NCBI GenBank assembly: GCA_018702715.1 | Contig: JABIYQ010000463.1 | Coordinates: 1-15,848, forward strand | Reading direction: 5' to 3' | Length of the DNA: 15,848 nucleotides | Source of the DNA: Desulfobacula sp. | GTDB lineage: Bacteria; Desulfobacterota; Desulfobacteria; Desulfobacterales; Desulfobacteraceae | In this document: in pieces, positions 7,997 to 15,295 of the stretch | Numbering within the stretch: the first letter of the stretch is position 1 | Layout: each line of letters opens with the position of its first letter | The notes under the pieces: model-generated | What the model was told of the DNA's origin: nothing | The model's input: only the letters and a program-made list of their open reading frames with translations | Database searches by the model: none | Position numbers and translations under genes: made by a program

Positions 7997-8055
7997 TCAT
8001 TTTTTAAAGAGATTCAATAAAATATCAACCCCCAGAATGCTGGATATGGTTTAAT

Positions 8056-8739
8056 TTACTCATAATATTCGCCGTCTTGAACCTTAATGTTTCTGGATGC
8101 ATAGGTCTTCATGTCAGCATTGTGCGTGACAACGACAATGGTGTACCCGCCCATATTCAATGATTTTAAAAGCATCATAATCTCCTGGCTTGTGCTGGAA
8201 TCAAGATTGCCTGTAGGCTCATCTGCCAGGATAATAGGTGGTTTTTTAACAATCGCCCTTGCAATGGCTACTCTTTCCTGCTCTCCCCCGGAAAGTTGAT
8301 CTGGAAGGCGATGGGCTTTTTCAGACAGGCCGACCCGATCAATCACATCCAAGGCCATCTGGTTTTTAATTTTATTTTTTTGGGAGGTGACAGCCAGAGG
8401 CAGTTTAACATTTTCCAGTACGGTTAGATAGGGAATCAGTTGAAAAGACTGGAAAACAAACCCGATATATTCGCTTCTGAAATCTGCCCTTTGTTCATTG
8501 GAAAGGGCATAGAGATCCAGAGAATCCACTATAATCCTGCCTCGTGTGGGTTGATTGAGCGCACCCATGGCTGCCAAAAGAGTACTTTTTCCTGATCCGG
8601 ATTGCCCCATGATGGTGATAAATTCTTCGTCATCAATGAAAAAATCCATTTTTTTTATAGCACTGACCTTTGTATCACCGCTAAAGTAATCCTTGCCCAG
8701 TCCTTTGATTTCAATTAAATGGTCTGTGTGTGTCATCAT
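8056..8739 (-). CDS. ABC transporter ATP-binding protein (LolD/MacB type)
   Basis: A cytoplasmic ATPase subunit of 227 residues, the standard length for stand-alone LolD/MacB-like ATPases. It has Walker A GQSGSGKST (45-53), Q-loop VFQSFQLIP (95-103), signature LSGGEQERVAIARAI (149-163), Walker B IILADEPTGNLD with Glu174, and H-loop His206 (VVVTHN). The GEQER and TGNLD variants are typical of the mechanotransmission (type VII) subgroup that pairs with FtsX-like permeases. The partner permease lies immediately upstream with 16 bp between. An alternative start one codon later (MTHTD) is equally possible. It is the last gene of the tight minus-strand cluster that includes two HMA-fold proteins, so the substrate is probably metal- or thiol-related, by inference only. 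Confidence 0.92.
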   Translation of the reverse strand: MMTHTDHLIEIKGLGKDYFSGDTKVSAIKKMDFFIDDEEFITIMGQSGSGKSTLLAAMGALNQPTRGRIIVDSLDLYALSNEQRADFRSEYIGFVFQSFQLIPYLTVLENVKLPLAVTSQKNKIKNQMALDVIDRVGLSEKAHRLPDQLSGGEQERVAIARAIVKKPPIILADEPTGNLDSSTSQEIMMLLKSLNMGGYTIVVVTHNADMKTYASRNIKVQDGEYYE

Positions 8740-8755
8740 GTTTTACTCGCTTTTT

Positions 8756-9916
8756 TTATAATGCCCTCAGGGCTTCACTTGGGTCCATATTACTGGCTTT
8801 AACTGCCGGATAAAGGCTTGCCAGAAGACTTAAAGCCACAGCCATAAGTGTGGACACAATTCCAAGATTGATATTGATTCCAAAAAATATACCGTCTTTC
8901 ATCACCAAGGGTATAATTCCCCAGGCAAGAAGGTTTCCAATACAGAATCCAGTAAGGCCACCGATTACACCAAGTACCATTGCCTCCAAAAGGATGATCT
9001 GCATCACATGCCCCTTTCTAAACCCGATAGCCCTGAAAATACCAATTTCCCGGGTCCGTTCATTAACAGACCCCATCATGGTGACAAGGACCAGAAGGGA
9101 TCCGATGAAAATAACAATAATGGAGATGCCAAGACTGAAGGATTTAAACATTTCAATGGATTGCATTTTAGACATTACTGCCTGTTTCATGGCAGTGACC
9201 TTGGCATTGGGAAATTTTTCGGCAATTTGAAGGGTCAGTTCGTTAATGGGACACCCCCTGCAAAAAGCTGCAATTTCAACCATGGAAAGTTTGCCATCTT
9301 TTCCCAGGACTTTCTGACTGACTTTAAGATCGGCAATTATGGCATTGTCCTCAGATGAGCCTGTTGATTTTAATATCGTAGAAATTTTAAAGAGTTTGTT
9401 GGAAAGTTCAAAAGTTTGACCTGTCTTAACCCCTAAAAATTTGGCCACTTGAGACCCCAATATGACCTCATCATCTTTTTGCGGAAAATATCCATTTGTT
9501 TTTTGCCACCAGGTTTTTAAGGACAGTTCCTCTTTGAACACAACACCCATCAAAAGAACCTTTTTATCATTGACCACCACGGGACCTAAAACTTTGGGCG
9601 CGACAATGGAAAGACTTTTTGCATTTTTGATAGACCGGATATGGGTCAGCCTGTCCTGATCAAATTCTTGAACTTTATAATTTACACCACCCACATAAAT
9701 ACCACCGTAGCTCAAGGATAAATTCTCACTCTTGGGCGTCATGATAATGTTGGCACCAAATTTGTTTAACCGTTTCTCAATATTTTGGGTCATGCTCTCT
9801 GTTATGGACAAAAGAGTTACTATGGTGGATATTCCGATAACCAAACCAAGCACCAGGAAAAGCATCTTTGCTTTTTTTCGTAAAATATTGCCAAAAGATA
9901 TGTTATGGAGTTTCAC
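8756..9916 (-). CDS. ABC transporter permease, FtsX/MacB type, with CxxCP motif
   Basis: An inner-membrane permease of 386 residues. One transmembrane helix (about 18-40) is followed by a large extracytoplasmic MacB-like domain (about 41-260), and three helices (about 262-282, 308-332, 350-371) close the protein. The ERTREIGIFRAIGF motif (286-299) and the C-terminal DPSEALRAL are hallmarks of the FtsX/MacB family. The external domain holds FCRGCPINEL with Cys219 and Cys222, a possible metal or disulfide site not found in ordinary MacB or LolC/E. The start is GTG in a GTGA overlap with the upstream HMA-like gene, preceded by a strong GGAGGAGG about five bases away. No HlyD/MacA adaptor is encoded nearby, so partner function may be taken by the HMA proteins. 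Confidence 0.9.
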   Translation of the reverse strand: MKLHNISFGNILRKKAKMLFLVLGLVIGISTIVTLLSITESMTQNIEKRLNKFGANIIMTPKSENLSLSYGGIYVGGVNYKVQEFDQDRLTHIRSIKNAKSLSIVAPKVLGPVVVNDKKVLLMGVVFKEELSLKTWWQKTNGYFPQKDDEVILGSQVAKFLGVKTGQTFELSNKLFKISTILKSTGSSEDNAIIADLKVSQKVLGKDGKLSMVEIAAFCRGCPINELTLQIAEKFPNAKVTAMKQAVMSKMQSIEMFKSFSLGISIIVIFIGSLLVLVTMMGSVNERTREIGIFRAIGFRKGHVMQIILLEAMVLGVIGGLTGFCIGNLLAWGIIPLVMKDGIFFGININLGIVSTLMAVALSLLASLYPAVKASNMDPSEALRAL

Positions 9917-10341
9917 CTTTTCTCCTCCTCCTTTTTAAGTAATTTTTTGCGCTGTCGATGATTCATCTGGTTGAGCAGTGTGGCATTCAGGTTTTGACGG
10001 GTAAATACTGACTTAATTGTACTCAATTGAATTTTTTGCCGATCATAAGTTACTACAAGCCGTGTATTGTGCCTGTCTCTTAAAGCATTTTTTACACCTT
10101 CAATGGCCAGGGTCTGTCTGATCACCTCATCAGACCATGTAGATCCCTTGTCCATTTTGAATATGGCATCTTCCAAATTTCTGGTGGTAATATAAGAAAA
10201 AACCTGTGGCACAGTGGCAAGGCTTAAGCCTGAAATAATGACCAGGCAAGTGATCAACACAATTGTGTAAAATCCCATGCCTCGGCTTTTAATCCCCAGA
10301 ACCTTTTTCCTTTTATCTTTATATTTTTCAAAATTGTACAT
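9913..10341 (-). CDS. Membrane-anchored HMA-like small protein lacking CxxC
   Basis: 142 residues: a basic N-terminus, one transmembrane helix (about 24-45), then an external domain. Residues 68-122 read like an HMA ferredoxin-like beta-alpha-beta fold (SDEVIRQTLAIEGVKNAL, then TRLVVTYDRQKIQLSTI, then NLNATLL). The pattern of an amphipathic helix ending in GV, a strand with VTYD, and a second helix matches the family. The CxxC metal loop is missing and replaced by GSTWSDE. The C-terminus is a highly charged Arg/Lys/Glu tail (130-142). It ends in a 4-bp overlap with the permease gene and begins 15 bp after the CxxC-bearing HMA gene, with AAGGAAGG upstream. I suggest a structural or adaptor partner of the permease. 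The HMA assignment is by eye. Confidence 0.6.
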   Translation of the reverse strand: MYNFEKYKDKRKKVLGIKSRGMGFYTIVLITCLVIISGLSLATVPQVFSYITTRNLEDAIFKMDKGSTWSDEVIRQTLAIEGVKNALRDRHNTRLVVTYDRQKIQLSTIKSVFTRQNLNATLLNQMNHRQRKKLLKKEEEKR

Positions 10342-10356
10342 ATTGCGGCCTTCCTT

Positions 10357-10752
10357 TTATGGACTGAAGATTTTTAATATTTTGGCGATAAAACCATCAG
10401 AGGGACTTCTCCATCCCTTTGATTCCATTGACACTGTTTTTTGCCGATCATATTCGCTTTTCAAAGCAAGCCTTGCCGGTTTGCCAATAGAAGTCATGGC
10501 GACTGTAATTTCAACATCCCTAAGAATGGTTTTGTGATCAACTATCACCATTTTTTTATCGATATTTGCCAGCATGCCACGATAACCTTCTAAATTTTTT
10601 AATTTGGCATCGATTTTCCTTATGCAGGAACCACAGGAAATGTTGTCTACTATAAAAACCGATCTTAGAGAATCTTCAGCCCCGGCAGATAAGTTGAAAA
10701 TAATAAAAAAGACAAACAAAAAGCTGGACATCAAAACACTTTTTTTAAACAT
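10357..10752 (-). CDS. Periplasmic heavy-metal-associated (HMA) domain protein
   Basis: 131 residues with a signal peptide (1-25, ending SAGA before ED). The HMA domain spans about 30-98. SVFIVDNISCGSCIRKI holds Cys40 and Cys43 in the CxxC metal loop, followed by DAKLKNLEG, a strand with MVIVDH, and a second helix ending SIGKPARL. HMA domains bind soft metals such as copper, zinc or mercury and pass them between partners. A short tail (100-131) follows. The gene has AAGGAAGG before its ATG, almost the same box as the next gene. Its position directly before the HMA-like protein, permease and ATPase points to delivery of a metal or thiol ligand to the ABC system on the periplasmic side. The metal cannot be named from sequence. 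Confidence 0.8.
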   Translation of the reverse strand: MFKKSVLMSSFLFVFFIIFNLSAGAEDSLRSVFIVDNISCGSCIRKIDAKLKNLEGYRGMLANIDKKMVIVDHKTILRDVEITVAMTSIGKPARLALKSEYDRQKTVSMESKGWRSPSDGFIAKILKIFSP

Positions 10753-10815
10753 TTTAAGCCTTCCTTTTTAACGGGTTGTAATGTAAATGACAGATTGTAT
10801 AATTCAAAAGACTGC

Positions 10816-11121
10816 TTAATTGTCAGATGCTGTATTTTTATACATATTATGCAATACAAGCTTGATAGCTGCATACGGCACCAGGAATAATGTTACGCTT
10901 AATAATTTTAATTCAGTCATGCCATTTAAATTTTCCAATACAAATTCTTGTTTTGTTAATCCAAACCAGGCGGAAAAATATTGATAACCAAAATCACCGC
11001 ATGTCAAAAGCCAGACAAACCAAATCATCAAAATTAAAACTGAAAAGGCAAAGCACCTGATTAGAACTTTGGCACATACATGTAAAATCTGAGAAGTTTC
11101 ATTTTCTGTTTTTTGATTCAT
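10816..11121 (-). CDS. Small membrane protein, DUF6868-like
   Basis: 101 residues with two hydrophobic segments (about 20-42 and 75-93 of this start). The core, with YFSAWFGLTKQEF, NGMTELKL and LFLVPYAAIKLVL, resembles the DUF6868 family as I remember it (a W-F-x-L-x-x-x-F motif, then a helix ending in VPY-A-x-x-L). The family has no known function. I place the start at ATG 11121 and not at an in-frame ATG at 11154, because AAGGAGA lies seven bases upstream of 11121. It is the first gene of the minus-strand run and is separated from the HMA gene by 63 bp, so it may or may not be part of the same transcript. Confidence 0.6.
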   Translation of the reverse strand: MNQKTENETSQILHVCAKVLIRCFAFSVLILMIWFVWLLTCGDFGYQYFSAWFGLTKQEFVLENLNGMTELKLLSVTLFLVPYAAIKLVLHNMYKNTASDN

Positions 11122-11168
11122 AAGATATCTCCTTAAAAATTGTTTTAAACCCATAAATAATGCATTAG

Positions 11169-11217
11169 AGTGTCAAAATAGACCCCGGAATCAGCGATCC
11201 TGCTAAAAATTGACACT
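11169..11217. repeat. Inverted repeat AGTGTCAA/TTGACACT, possible insertion-sequence scar
   Basis: AGTGTCAA at 11169-11176 is the exact reverse complement of TTGACACT at 11210-11217, 33 bases apart. The inner sequence (AAATAGACCCCGGAATC then CTAAAAA) looks like the TGTCAA-plus-GACCCC ends I associate with IS21-type elements. No transposase is present, so this would be only a terminal remnant. It separates the minus-strand metal/ABC cluster from the plus-strand regulator gene. The alternative is a hairpin or regulatory site for either gene. Confidence 0.45.
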
Positions 11218-11240
11218 TGAATAATCATCGTGCAAGCAGT

Positions 11241-11295
11241 ATGTCGTAACTGGATTGAAAATGTCGTAAATGGATTTGACAAAAAAAAATATAAT
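11241..11295 (+). promoter_or_regulatory. 20-bp-period direct repeat and -10 box before the LytTR gene
   Basis: ATGTCGTAACTGGATT (11241-11256) and ATGTCGTAAATGGATT (11261-11276) match at 15 of 16 positions with a 20-bp period, about two helical turns. LytTR-domain regulators bind paired direct repeats on one DNA face. A perfect TATAAT lies at 11290-11295, with no good -35 at 17 bp (a TTGACA at 11276-11281 is only 8 bp away). This fits an activator-dependent promoter and possible autoregulation. An insertion-sequence remnant is the main alternative. Confidence 0.45.
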
Positions 11296-12307
11296 GGAGT
11301 ATAAGCACTTGATGTTTAAGAATTTTAAAGGACAGTTAAATTTGAATTCTATTTTAGATTATGTGCAAACTCCAATAGAAAATTACCCGGATGCCTCAAC
11401 TTTCCGGCAATCCATTTACGTTGTAGAAGCCGGTTTGATTTGTATATTTAGTTACTTATGGTTGGAATACACCCAAATGGATGGATTGTTCAAATCTGTC
11501 TATCCCATAATCATTGCAACAATTATTATTATTTCTCAATATCTGGTTGTAGAATTTGGTGGACGGCTGATCTACAAACATTGGCAGCCTTTTAAAATTA
11601 ATATTGGAAAATTCTGGGGAATTTCTTTTGTCGGTGTCTTTTTTGGCTTTACCATGGTGTATTTTAATGCACAATGCATTGGTATTGAAAAACTTTATCC
11701 GGATATATTCTATTTTTATACAGAGCATCCTGCCCCCTTGCCAAGTCGGTTAGCAGTCTTCTACAAAATAATTCTCATTCCCTGGATGGTTGCAACTTTT
11801 CTGCTTACGCAAGGAGTGCTGAAAAAACAATTAGAAAAAGAACTTGCCGAAATCAAACAAATCAATGATAAACTTGAAAAAAAGAAGCAGGAAATTCTAC
11901 CTGAAAATAAGCCTGTTTACATTGAAGAGCCCATTTCAAAAGATGAGGATGAAAAAAAATCAACACATTTTGAAACAACTTCAGAGGATGGTTTTAAAAA
12001 AATCGCTTTTATCGATATTTATTATATTGCTGTGAAGGATCATTATTGCCAATTGGTGATCAATAAGGAGGGAGAGCTGCACAAAGAACTTTTGCGGTTA
12101 TCTCTAAAGCAAGCCATGGCAAAACTGCCTTCCGACTATTTTGTACAGGTTCATCGTTCCTATACTATTAATCTACAACATGTACTAAAAATTAATAAAA
12201 AAGGGCAGGCCTTTCAATTATTGATCCGTGGAACCAATGATTTTATCCCAGCCTCCAGGCATCGCGCCCAGGAATTTTTACCCAAAATTAAAAAAATCTT
12301 AGGTTAA
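11270..12307 (+). CDS. Membrane-bound LytTR-family transcription regulator
   Basis: 345 residues in the longest reading. About four transmembrane helices (roughly 50-66, 77-95, 113-133, 162-183) are followed by a charged coiled-coil linker (183-210) and a C-terminal LytTR DNA-binding domain (about 240-345). Visible domain marks are IYYIAVKDHYCQL, FVQVHRSYTINLQHV (291-305) and FIPASRHRAQEF (325-336). It lacks a receiver domain, so signalling would go from the membrane part directly to DNA. No ATG has a good ribosome binding site. Candidates are 11270, 11294 and 11312; the last would follow a possible -10 at 11290-11295 and has GGAG 12 bases upstream. Downstream, azlC starts after 72 bp on the same strand, making it a candidate target. 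The signal sensed is unknown. Confidence 0.85.
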   Translation: MDLTKKNIMEYKHLMFKNFKGQLNLNSILDYVQTPIENYPDASTFRQSIYVVEAGLICIFSYLWLEYTQMDGLFKSVYPIIIATIIIISQYLVVEFGGRLIYKHWQPFKINIGKFWGISFVGVFFGFTMVYFNAQCIGIEKLYPDIFYFYTEHPAPLPSRLAVFYKIILIPWMVATFLLTQGVLKKQLEKELAEIKQINDKLEKKKQEILPENKPVYIEEPISKDEDEKKSTHFETTSEDGFKKIAFIDIYYIAVKDHYCQLVINKEGELHKELLRLSLKQAMAKLPSDYFVQVHRSYTINLQHVLKINKKGQAFQLLIRGTNDFIPASRHRAQEFLPKIKKILG

Positions 12308-12379
12308 CTTCATGTTCATTCCAAAACTGAATTATCCGAATTCAAATGCTGTTTTTGTAACCAAAGGTTTAAAAAATAA

Positions 12380-13069
12380 ATGAATAGAAATTTTACATCC
12401 GGGTTTGTTGCGAGTTTACCTGTAGCCGCAAGTGTGAGCGCTTATGGAAGCGTACTTGGGGTACTTGCTGCACAAAAAATGCTTTTATGGACCGAATTGC
12501 TATTTATGAATCTTGCTGTTTTTGCCGGTTCTGCCCAATTTGTAATGATAGACATGTGGAACCCACCGCTCCCAATTATTGAAATCACTTTAGCAGTATT
12601 GGTCATTAATTTAAGATATCTCTTGATCGGCGCATCTTTGAGGCCGGTTTTCAAGGGTACAAGCCTTAAACATAAATTTGCCTTTATGCATCTTGTTGGA
12701 GATGAAAACTGGGCGGTGACCATGGCGGCTTACTACAGGGAAAAGGTAAATACATATTATCTTTTAGGCAGTGGCGTATGTGTTTTTATTGCCTGGTGCA
12801 CAGGAACCCTTTTAGGACATAGCCTGGGTGCTGCAATCAGTAATCCTGAAGTCTATGCCTTGGATTTCGCATTTATAGCTGTTTTTACAGCCCTTGTTGT
12901 TAGCATGTGGAAAGGAAAACAAAATATTGTGCCGTGGTTGATTGCAGCCCTGCTATCCATTGCCGCAGAAAGAATATTACCCGGGAAATGGTATGTTTTG
13001 ATTGGTGGAGTGGGGGGAGCTATGGTTGAAGCACTTTTATACCGGGAGAAAACTCATGGAACTGATTAG
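12380..13069 (+). CDS. azlC: AzlC family branched-chain amino acid exporter, large subunit
   Basis: 229 residues, polytopic and of family-typical length. The hallmark segment LLFMNLAVFAGSAQFVMIDM (41-60) and the NLRYLLIGASLRP stretch (76-88) identify AzlC, the large component of a two-gene exporter known for branched-chain amino acids and analogues such as azaleucine in Bacillus. It ends inside the start of azlD (14-bp overlap), the usual arrangement. The ribosome binding site is weak (AAAGG about 12 bases before the ATG), so translation may depend on an upstream transcript from the LytTR gene. The substrate in this organism is an inference from the family. Confidence 0.9.
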   Translation: MNRNFTSGFVASLPVAASVSAYGSVLGVLAAQKMLLWTELLFMNLAVFAGSAQFVMIDMWNPPLPIIEITLAVLVINLRYLLIGASLRPVFKGTSLKHKFAFMHLVGDENWAVTMAAYYREKVNTYYLLGSGVCVFIAWCTGTLLGHSLGAAISNPEVYALDFAFIAVFTALVVSMWKGKQNIVPWLIAALLSIAAERILPGKWYVLIGGVGGAMVEALLYREKTHGTD

Positions 13070-13367
13070 CAATGATACAACAATCATTTTTACAATTATA
13101 TGTTCAGCAATAGTAACCTATTCACTCAGGATTGGAGGTCTGCTCCTTTCAGAGCGCCTTCCTGAAATAGGACGGTTTAGAGTATTTATGGATGCACTTC
13201 CCGGCACACTTTTATTATCATTGATAGCTCCCGGAATAGCATCTTCAGGAATTTATGGAGGTGTGGCAGCCGTTGCTACAGCCGGATGCACTTACAAAAC
13301 TGGGAATGTGTTTTTGTCAATGATCATTGGTGTGGGAATTGTTGCATTGAGCCGTCAATTCATATAG
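13056..13367 (+). CDS. azlD: AzlD family branched-chain amino acid exporter, small subunit
   Basis: 103 residues with about three to four hydrophobic segments. SLRIGGLLLSERLP (23-36) and the following MDALPGTLLLSLIAPGI (44-60) are typical of AzlD, the obligate small partner of AzlC. The longer in-frame start at 13002 is rejected because GGGAG at 13044-13048 lies seven bases before ATG 13056, and this ATG gives the family's usual N-terminus. Overlap with azlC suggests coupled translation in a fixed ratio. A terminator-like hairpin overlaps the 3' end. Confidence 0.9.
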   Translation: MELISNDTTIIFTIICSAIVTYSLRIGGLLLSERLPEIGRFRVFMDALPGTLLLSLIAPGIASSGIYGGVAAVATAGCTYKTGNVFLSMIIGVGIVALSRQFI

Positions 13368-13380
13368 ATACGTACGGCTC
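13349..13380 (+). terminator. Terminator-like hairpin at the end of azlD
   Basis: GAGCCGT (13349-13355) pairs with ACGGCTC (13374-13380) around an 18-base loop, followed by the T-rich TTTGTTGGATTTTT. The left arm lies within the last codons of azlD. The stem is only 7 bp and the T tract is interrupted, so efficiency is uncertain. Confidence 0.45.
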
Positions 13381-13438
13381 TTTGTTGGATTTTTATGGAA
13401 TTTATTAACAATAAATATTATTTTACCGAGATTTAATT

Positions 13439-13549
13439 ATGAGTTTTTGCGATCGGCTTGGATTTAAGACAGTTGAATCATTTTATGAACCAACAACGGA
13501 TGCAGGCTACGGGTTGATGATAAGAGAACCTTACTCTGAACAGGTATAA
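13439..13549 (+). pseudogene. 36-codon ORF, likely remnant of an enzyme C-terminus
   Basis: ATG to TAA encodes 36 residues. The start, MSFCDRLGFKTVESFYEPTT, and the end, GYGLMIREP, look like the C-terminal part of a GNAT acetyltransferase or a similar small-domain enzyme, where LGF followed by an aromatic residue is common. The frame stays open only eight codons further upstream before a stop. There is no convincing ribosome binding site. It lies in the 289-bp gap between azlD and the aminotransferase. I regard it as a decayed gene fragment; a genuine microprotein is less likely. Confidence 0.35.
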
Positions 13550-13656
13550 TAATCCCTTGAATACCGGATTTAATTGATATAAATCATATTATTAAATACA
13601 TTTTAAAGAAATAATATCCAAAGAGATTTAAACTACAATATTTATAGAGGACAAAT

Positions 13657-14838
13657 ATGTTTGCTGATTTACCTTTACCAAAGCCGGATGAAATTGTACC
13701 TTTAATGATCCAGGCGTCAGAAGACCACCGCGCAGAAAAAGTTGATTTGACAGTGGGGGTATATCGTGATGATTCAGGGAATACCCCCATAATGAAGGCA
13801 GTTCGTGAAGCAGAAAAATATTTAGCTGTCAATAGGACAACCAAAAGCTATGTCGGGCCTTTAGGAGATCCAAAATTCGTTGCCCTTATTCAAGAATTTG
13901 CATTTCAAAAAAAAATTGAAAACAAGTTCATTCGTGGAATTCAAACCCCTGGAGGCAGCAGTGCCTTAAGCCTGATTTTAAATCTTATTAAAAAAGCACA
14001 ACCTGATATGACTATTTGGGTAAGTGATCCCACATATGCCAATCATGGACCAACAGCGAAATCCATTGGCTTAAAATTGAAAGAATATCCCTTTTTAAAC
14101 CGGGAAACCAATAAATTAAAAAATGATTCTCTAATGGGGACACTTGAATCCTTAGGACCCAAAGATGCTGTTCTTCTTCATGGTAGCTGTCACAATCCTA
14201 CAGGATTGTGTCTTGATGAACATCATTGGAGTAAAATTGCCGATATTGCACAAAAAAGAGGTTTTTATCCGATTATTGATACTGCCTACCAAGGTCTTGG
14301 GATCAGCATAAAAGAAGATGCCAAAGGGTTAATTATTATGGCTGAAAAAGTCGATGATTTAGCACTCAGCTTCAGCTGTTCAAAAAATTTTGGTTTATAT
14401 AACGATCGTGTGGGTTGCGCATTCTTAATGGGTAGCAATGAACAAGAGATAAAAATTGCACAGACTCAATTGGCTTCTCTGGCCAGGCCATGTCACTGGG
14501 TAGCACCTCAAAACGGGGCTGAGATTGTTAAACACATACTGACAACACCTGAGTTAAAAGACATGTGGCATGAAGAATTATCTGTCATGAAAAAACGCAT
14601 TATTGGGCTTAGGGAGAAACTTTCTTTGGCACTGCAAGTTGAAACAGGTACAAAAAAATATGATTTTATTGCAGAAAATTCAGGTCTGTTTTCAATTTTG
14701 CCTGGAACGCCCCGGCAAATGGAAATATTGAGAAATGACTATGCAGTATATGGCCTTGATGATGGACGCATTAATTTAGCCGGTCTTAGTGAAAATAAAA
14801 TTTCATACCTTGCTAAAAGTATAGCCGCAGTGATTTAA
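13657..14838 (+). CDS. Aspartate/aromatic aminotransferase (class I, AspC/TyrB type)
   Basis: A cytoplasmic PLP enzyme of 393 residues, the usual length. It has the cofactor lysine in SCSKNFGLY (Lys243), HNPTG (179-183), DTAYQG with Asp208 (pyridine N) and Tyr211, GGSSAL (99-104) and phosphate-binding Arg251. Arg371 in GRINLAG corresponds to Arg386 of aspartate aminotransferases (alpha-carboxylate), and Arg277 in ARPCHW corresponds to Arg292 (side-chain carboxylate), so dicarboxylic substrates should be used. The N-terminal KVDLTVGVYRDDSGNTP is characteristic of the AspC/TyrB subgroup. I cannot separate aspartate from aromatic preference. AGAGGA sits five bases before the ATG. It stands alone on the plus strand downstream of azlCD, separated by a 289-bp gap and a hairpin, so it probably has its own promoter. 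Confidence 0.92.
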   Translation: MFADLPLPKPDEIVPLMIQASEDHRAEKVDLTVGVYRDDSGNTPIMKAVREAEKYLAVNRTTKSYVGPLGDPKFVALIQEFAFQKKIENKFIRGIQTPGGSSALSLILNLIKKAQPDMTIWVSDPTYANHGPTAKSIGLKLKEYPFLNRETNKLKNDSLMGTLESLGPKDAVLLHGSCHNPTGLCLDEHHWSKIADIAQKRGFYPIIDTAYQGLGISIKEDAKGLIIMAEKVDDLALSFSCSKNFGLYNDRVGCAFLMGSNEQEIKIAQTQLASLARPCHWVAPQNGAEIVKHILTTPELKDMWHEELSVMKKRIIGLREKLSLALQVETGTKKYDFIAENSGLFSILPGTPRQMEILRNDYAVYGLDDGRINLAGLSENKISYLAKSIAAVI

Positions 14839-15295
14839 AAAAAATACCATAACAGTACCGCTGAACTTCATGGGGCCAGGGTTAAGCAAAACTCCGGGAA
14901 AAATAGCTAAAAATTCTTTTATTAAACCCTCTATGTCCGGTAAGATCAGGTGATGAATCTGTCTATTCCTGATCAATTCACCGTCTTTTTTCATGTTTAA
15001 TAAATCCTGTCTTTACTATGGACTTCATCCTTGAGGTAAATGCAGCAGAAAAAAAGGACATAGCAAATTGTCATGCATGACAAATGATATTATAGAAGCG
15101 GGATTTGGCGGCGGGGTAAACCGGCAACAAAACATACTCACTACATAATTGGAGACTATAATCACTTTTTAACTACCTCAAAAACTTATCTAAAAATGGC
15201 TAATGCTTTATCCAATTTATAGGGATGAATCAATCACAATCTTCTCTGCCGATGTGCTGAGAAATGCAGGCAATGGATTTTACAGAGTAGTGGTA
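14839..15295. other. 457-bp stretch without a convincing gene
   Basis: This lies between the 3' ends of the aminotransferase and the histidine kinase. It contains a weak hairpin with a T run (about 14949-14990: GGTGA and TCACC arms plus overlapping GATCAGG/CCTGATC, then a T-rich stretch), which might terminate the aminotransferase transcript. It also holds the 16-bp palindrome at 15068-15083. Two short open frames reach into it from the flanks, but neither has recognisable content. Confidence 0.5.
15068..15083. promoter_or_regulatory. Perfect 16-bp palindrome TTGTCATGCATGACAA
   Basis: All 16 bases are self-complementary. It shares the TTGTCA/TGACAA arms with the site at 7983-7996, but the centre is four bases and not two. 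It lies between two converging genes, where an operator would have no obvious target, so a recombination, nucleoid-protein or decoy role, or an unannotated small RNA, is possible. Confidence 0.5.

Noticed and set aside
8850..9230. 126-codon plus-strand open frame within the permease gene
   Set aside because: It is the reverse-strand shadow of a well-supported FtsX/MacB permease and is rich in Pro/Ile runs typical of antisense frames.
11276..11295. TTGACA and TATAAT as a consensus promoter pair
   Set aside because: The two boxes are perfect but only 8 bp apart, far short of the 16-18 bp needed, so they cannot work as a pair.
14803..14994. 63-codon minus-strand open frame overlapping the aminotransferase 3' end
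   Set aside because: It has a plausible AGGA ten bases before its ATG but no recognisable domain, and it overlaps a solid gene; chance is more likely.
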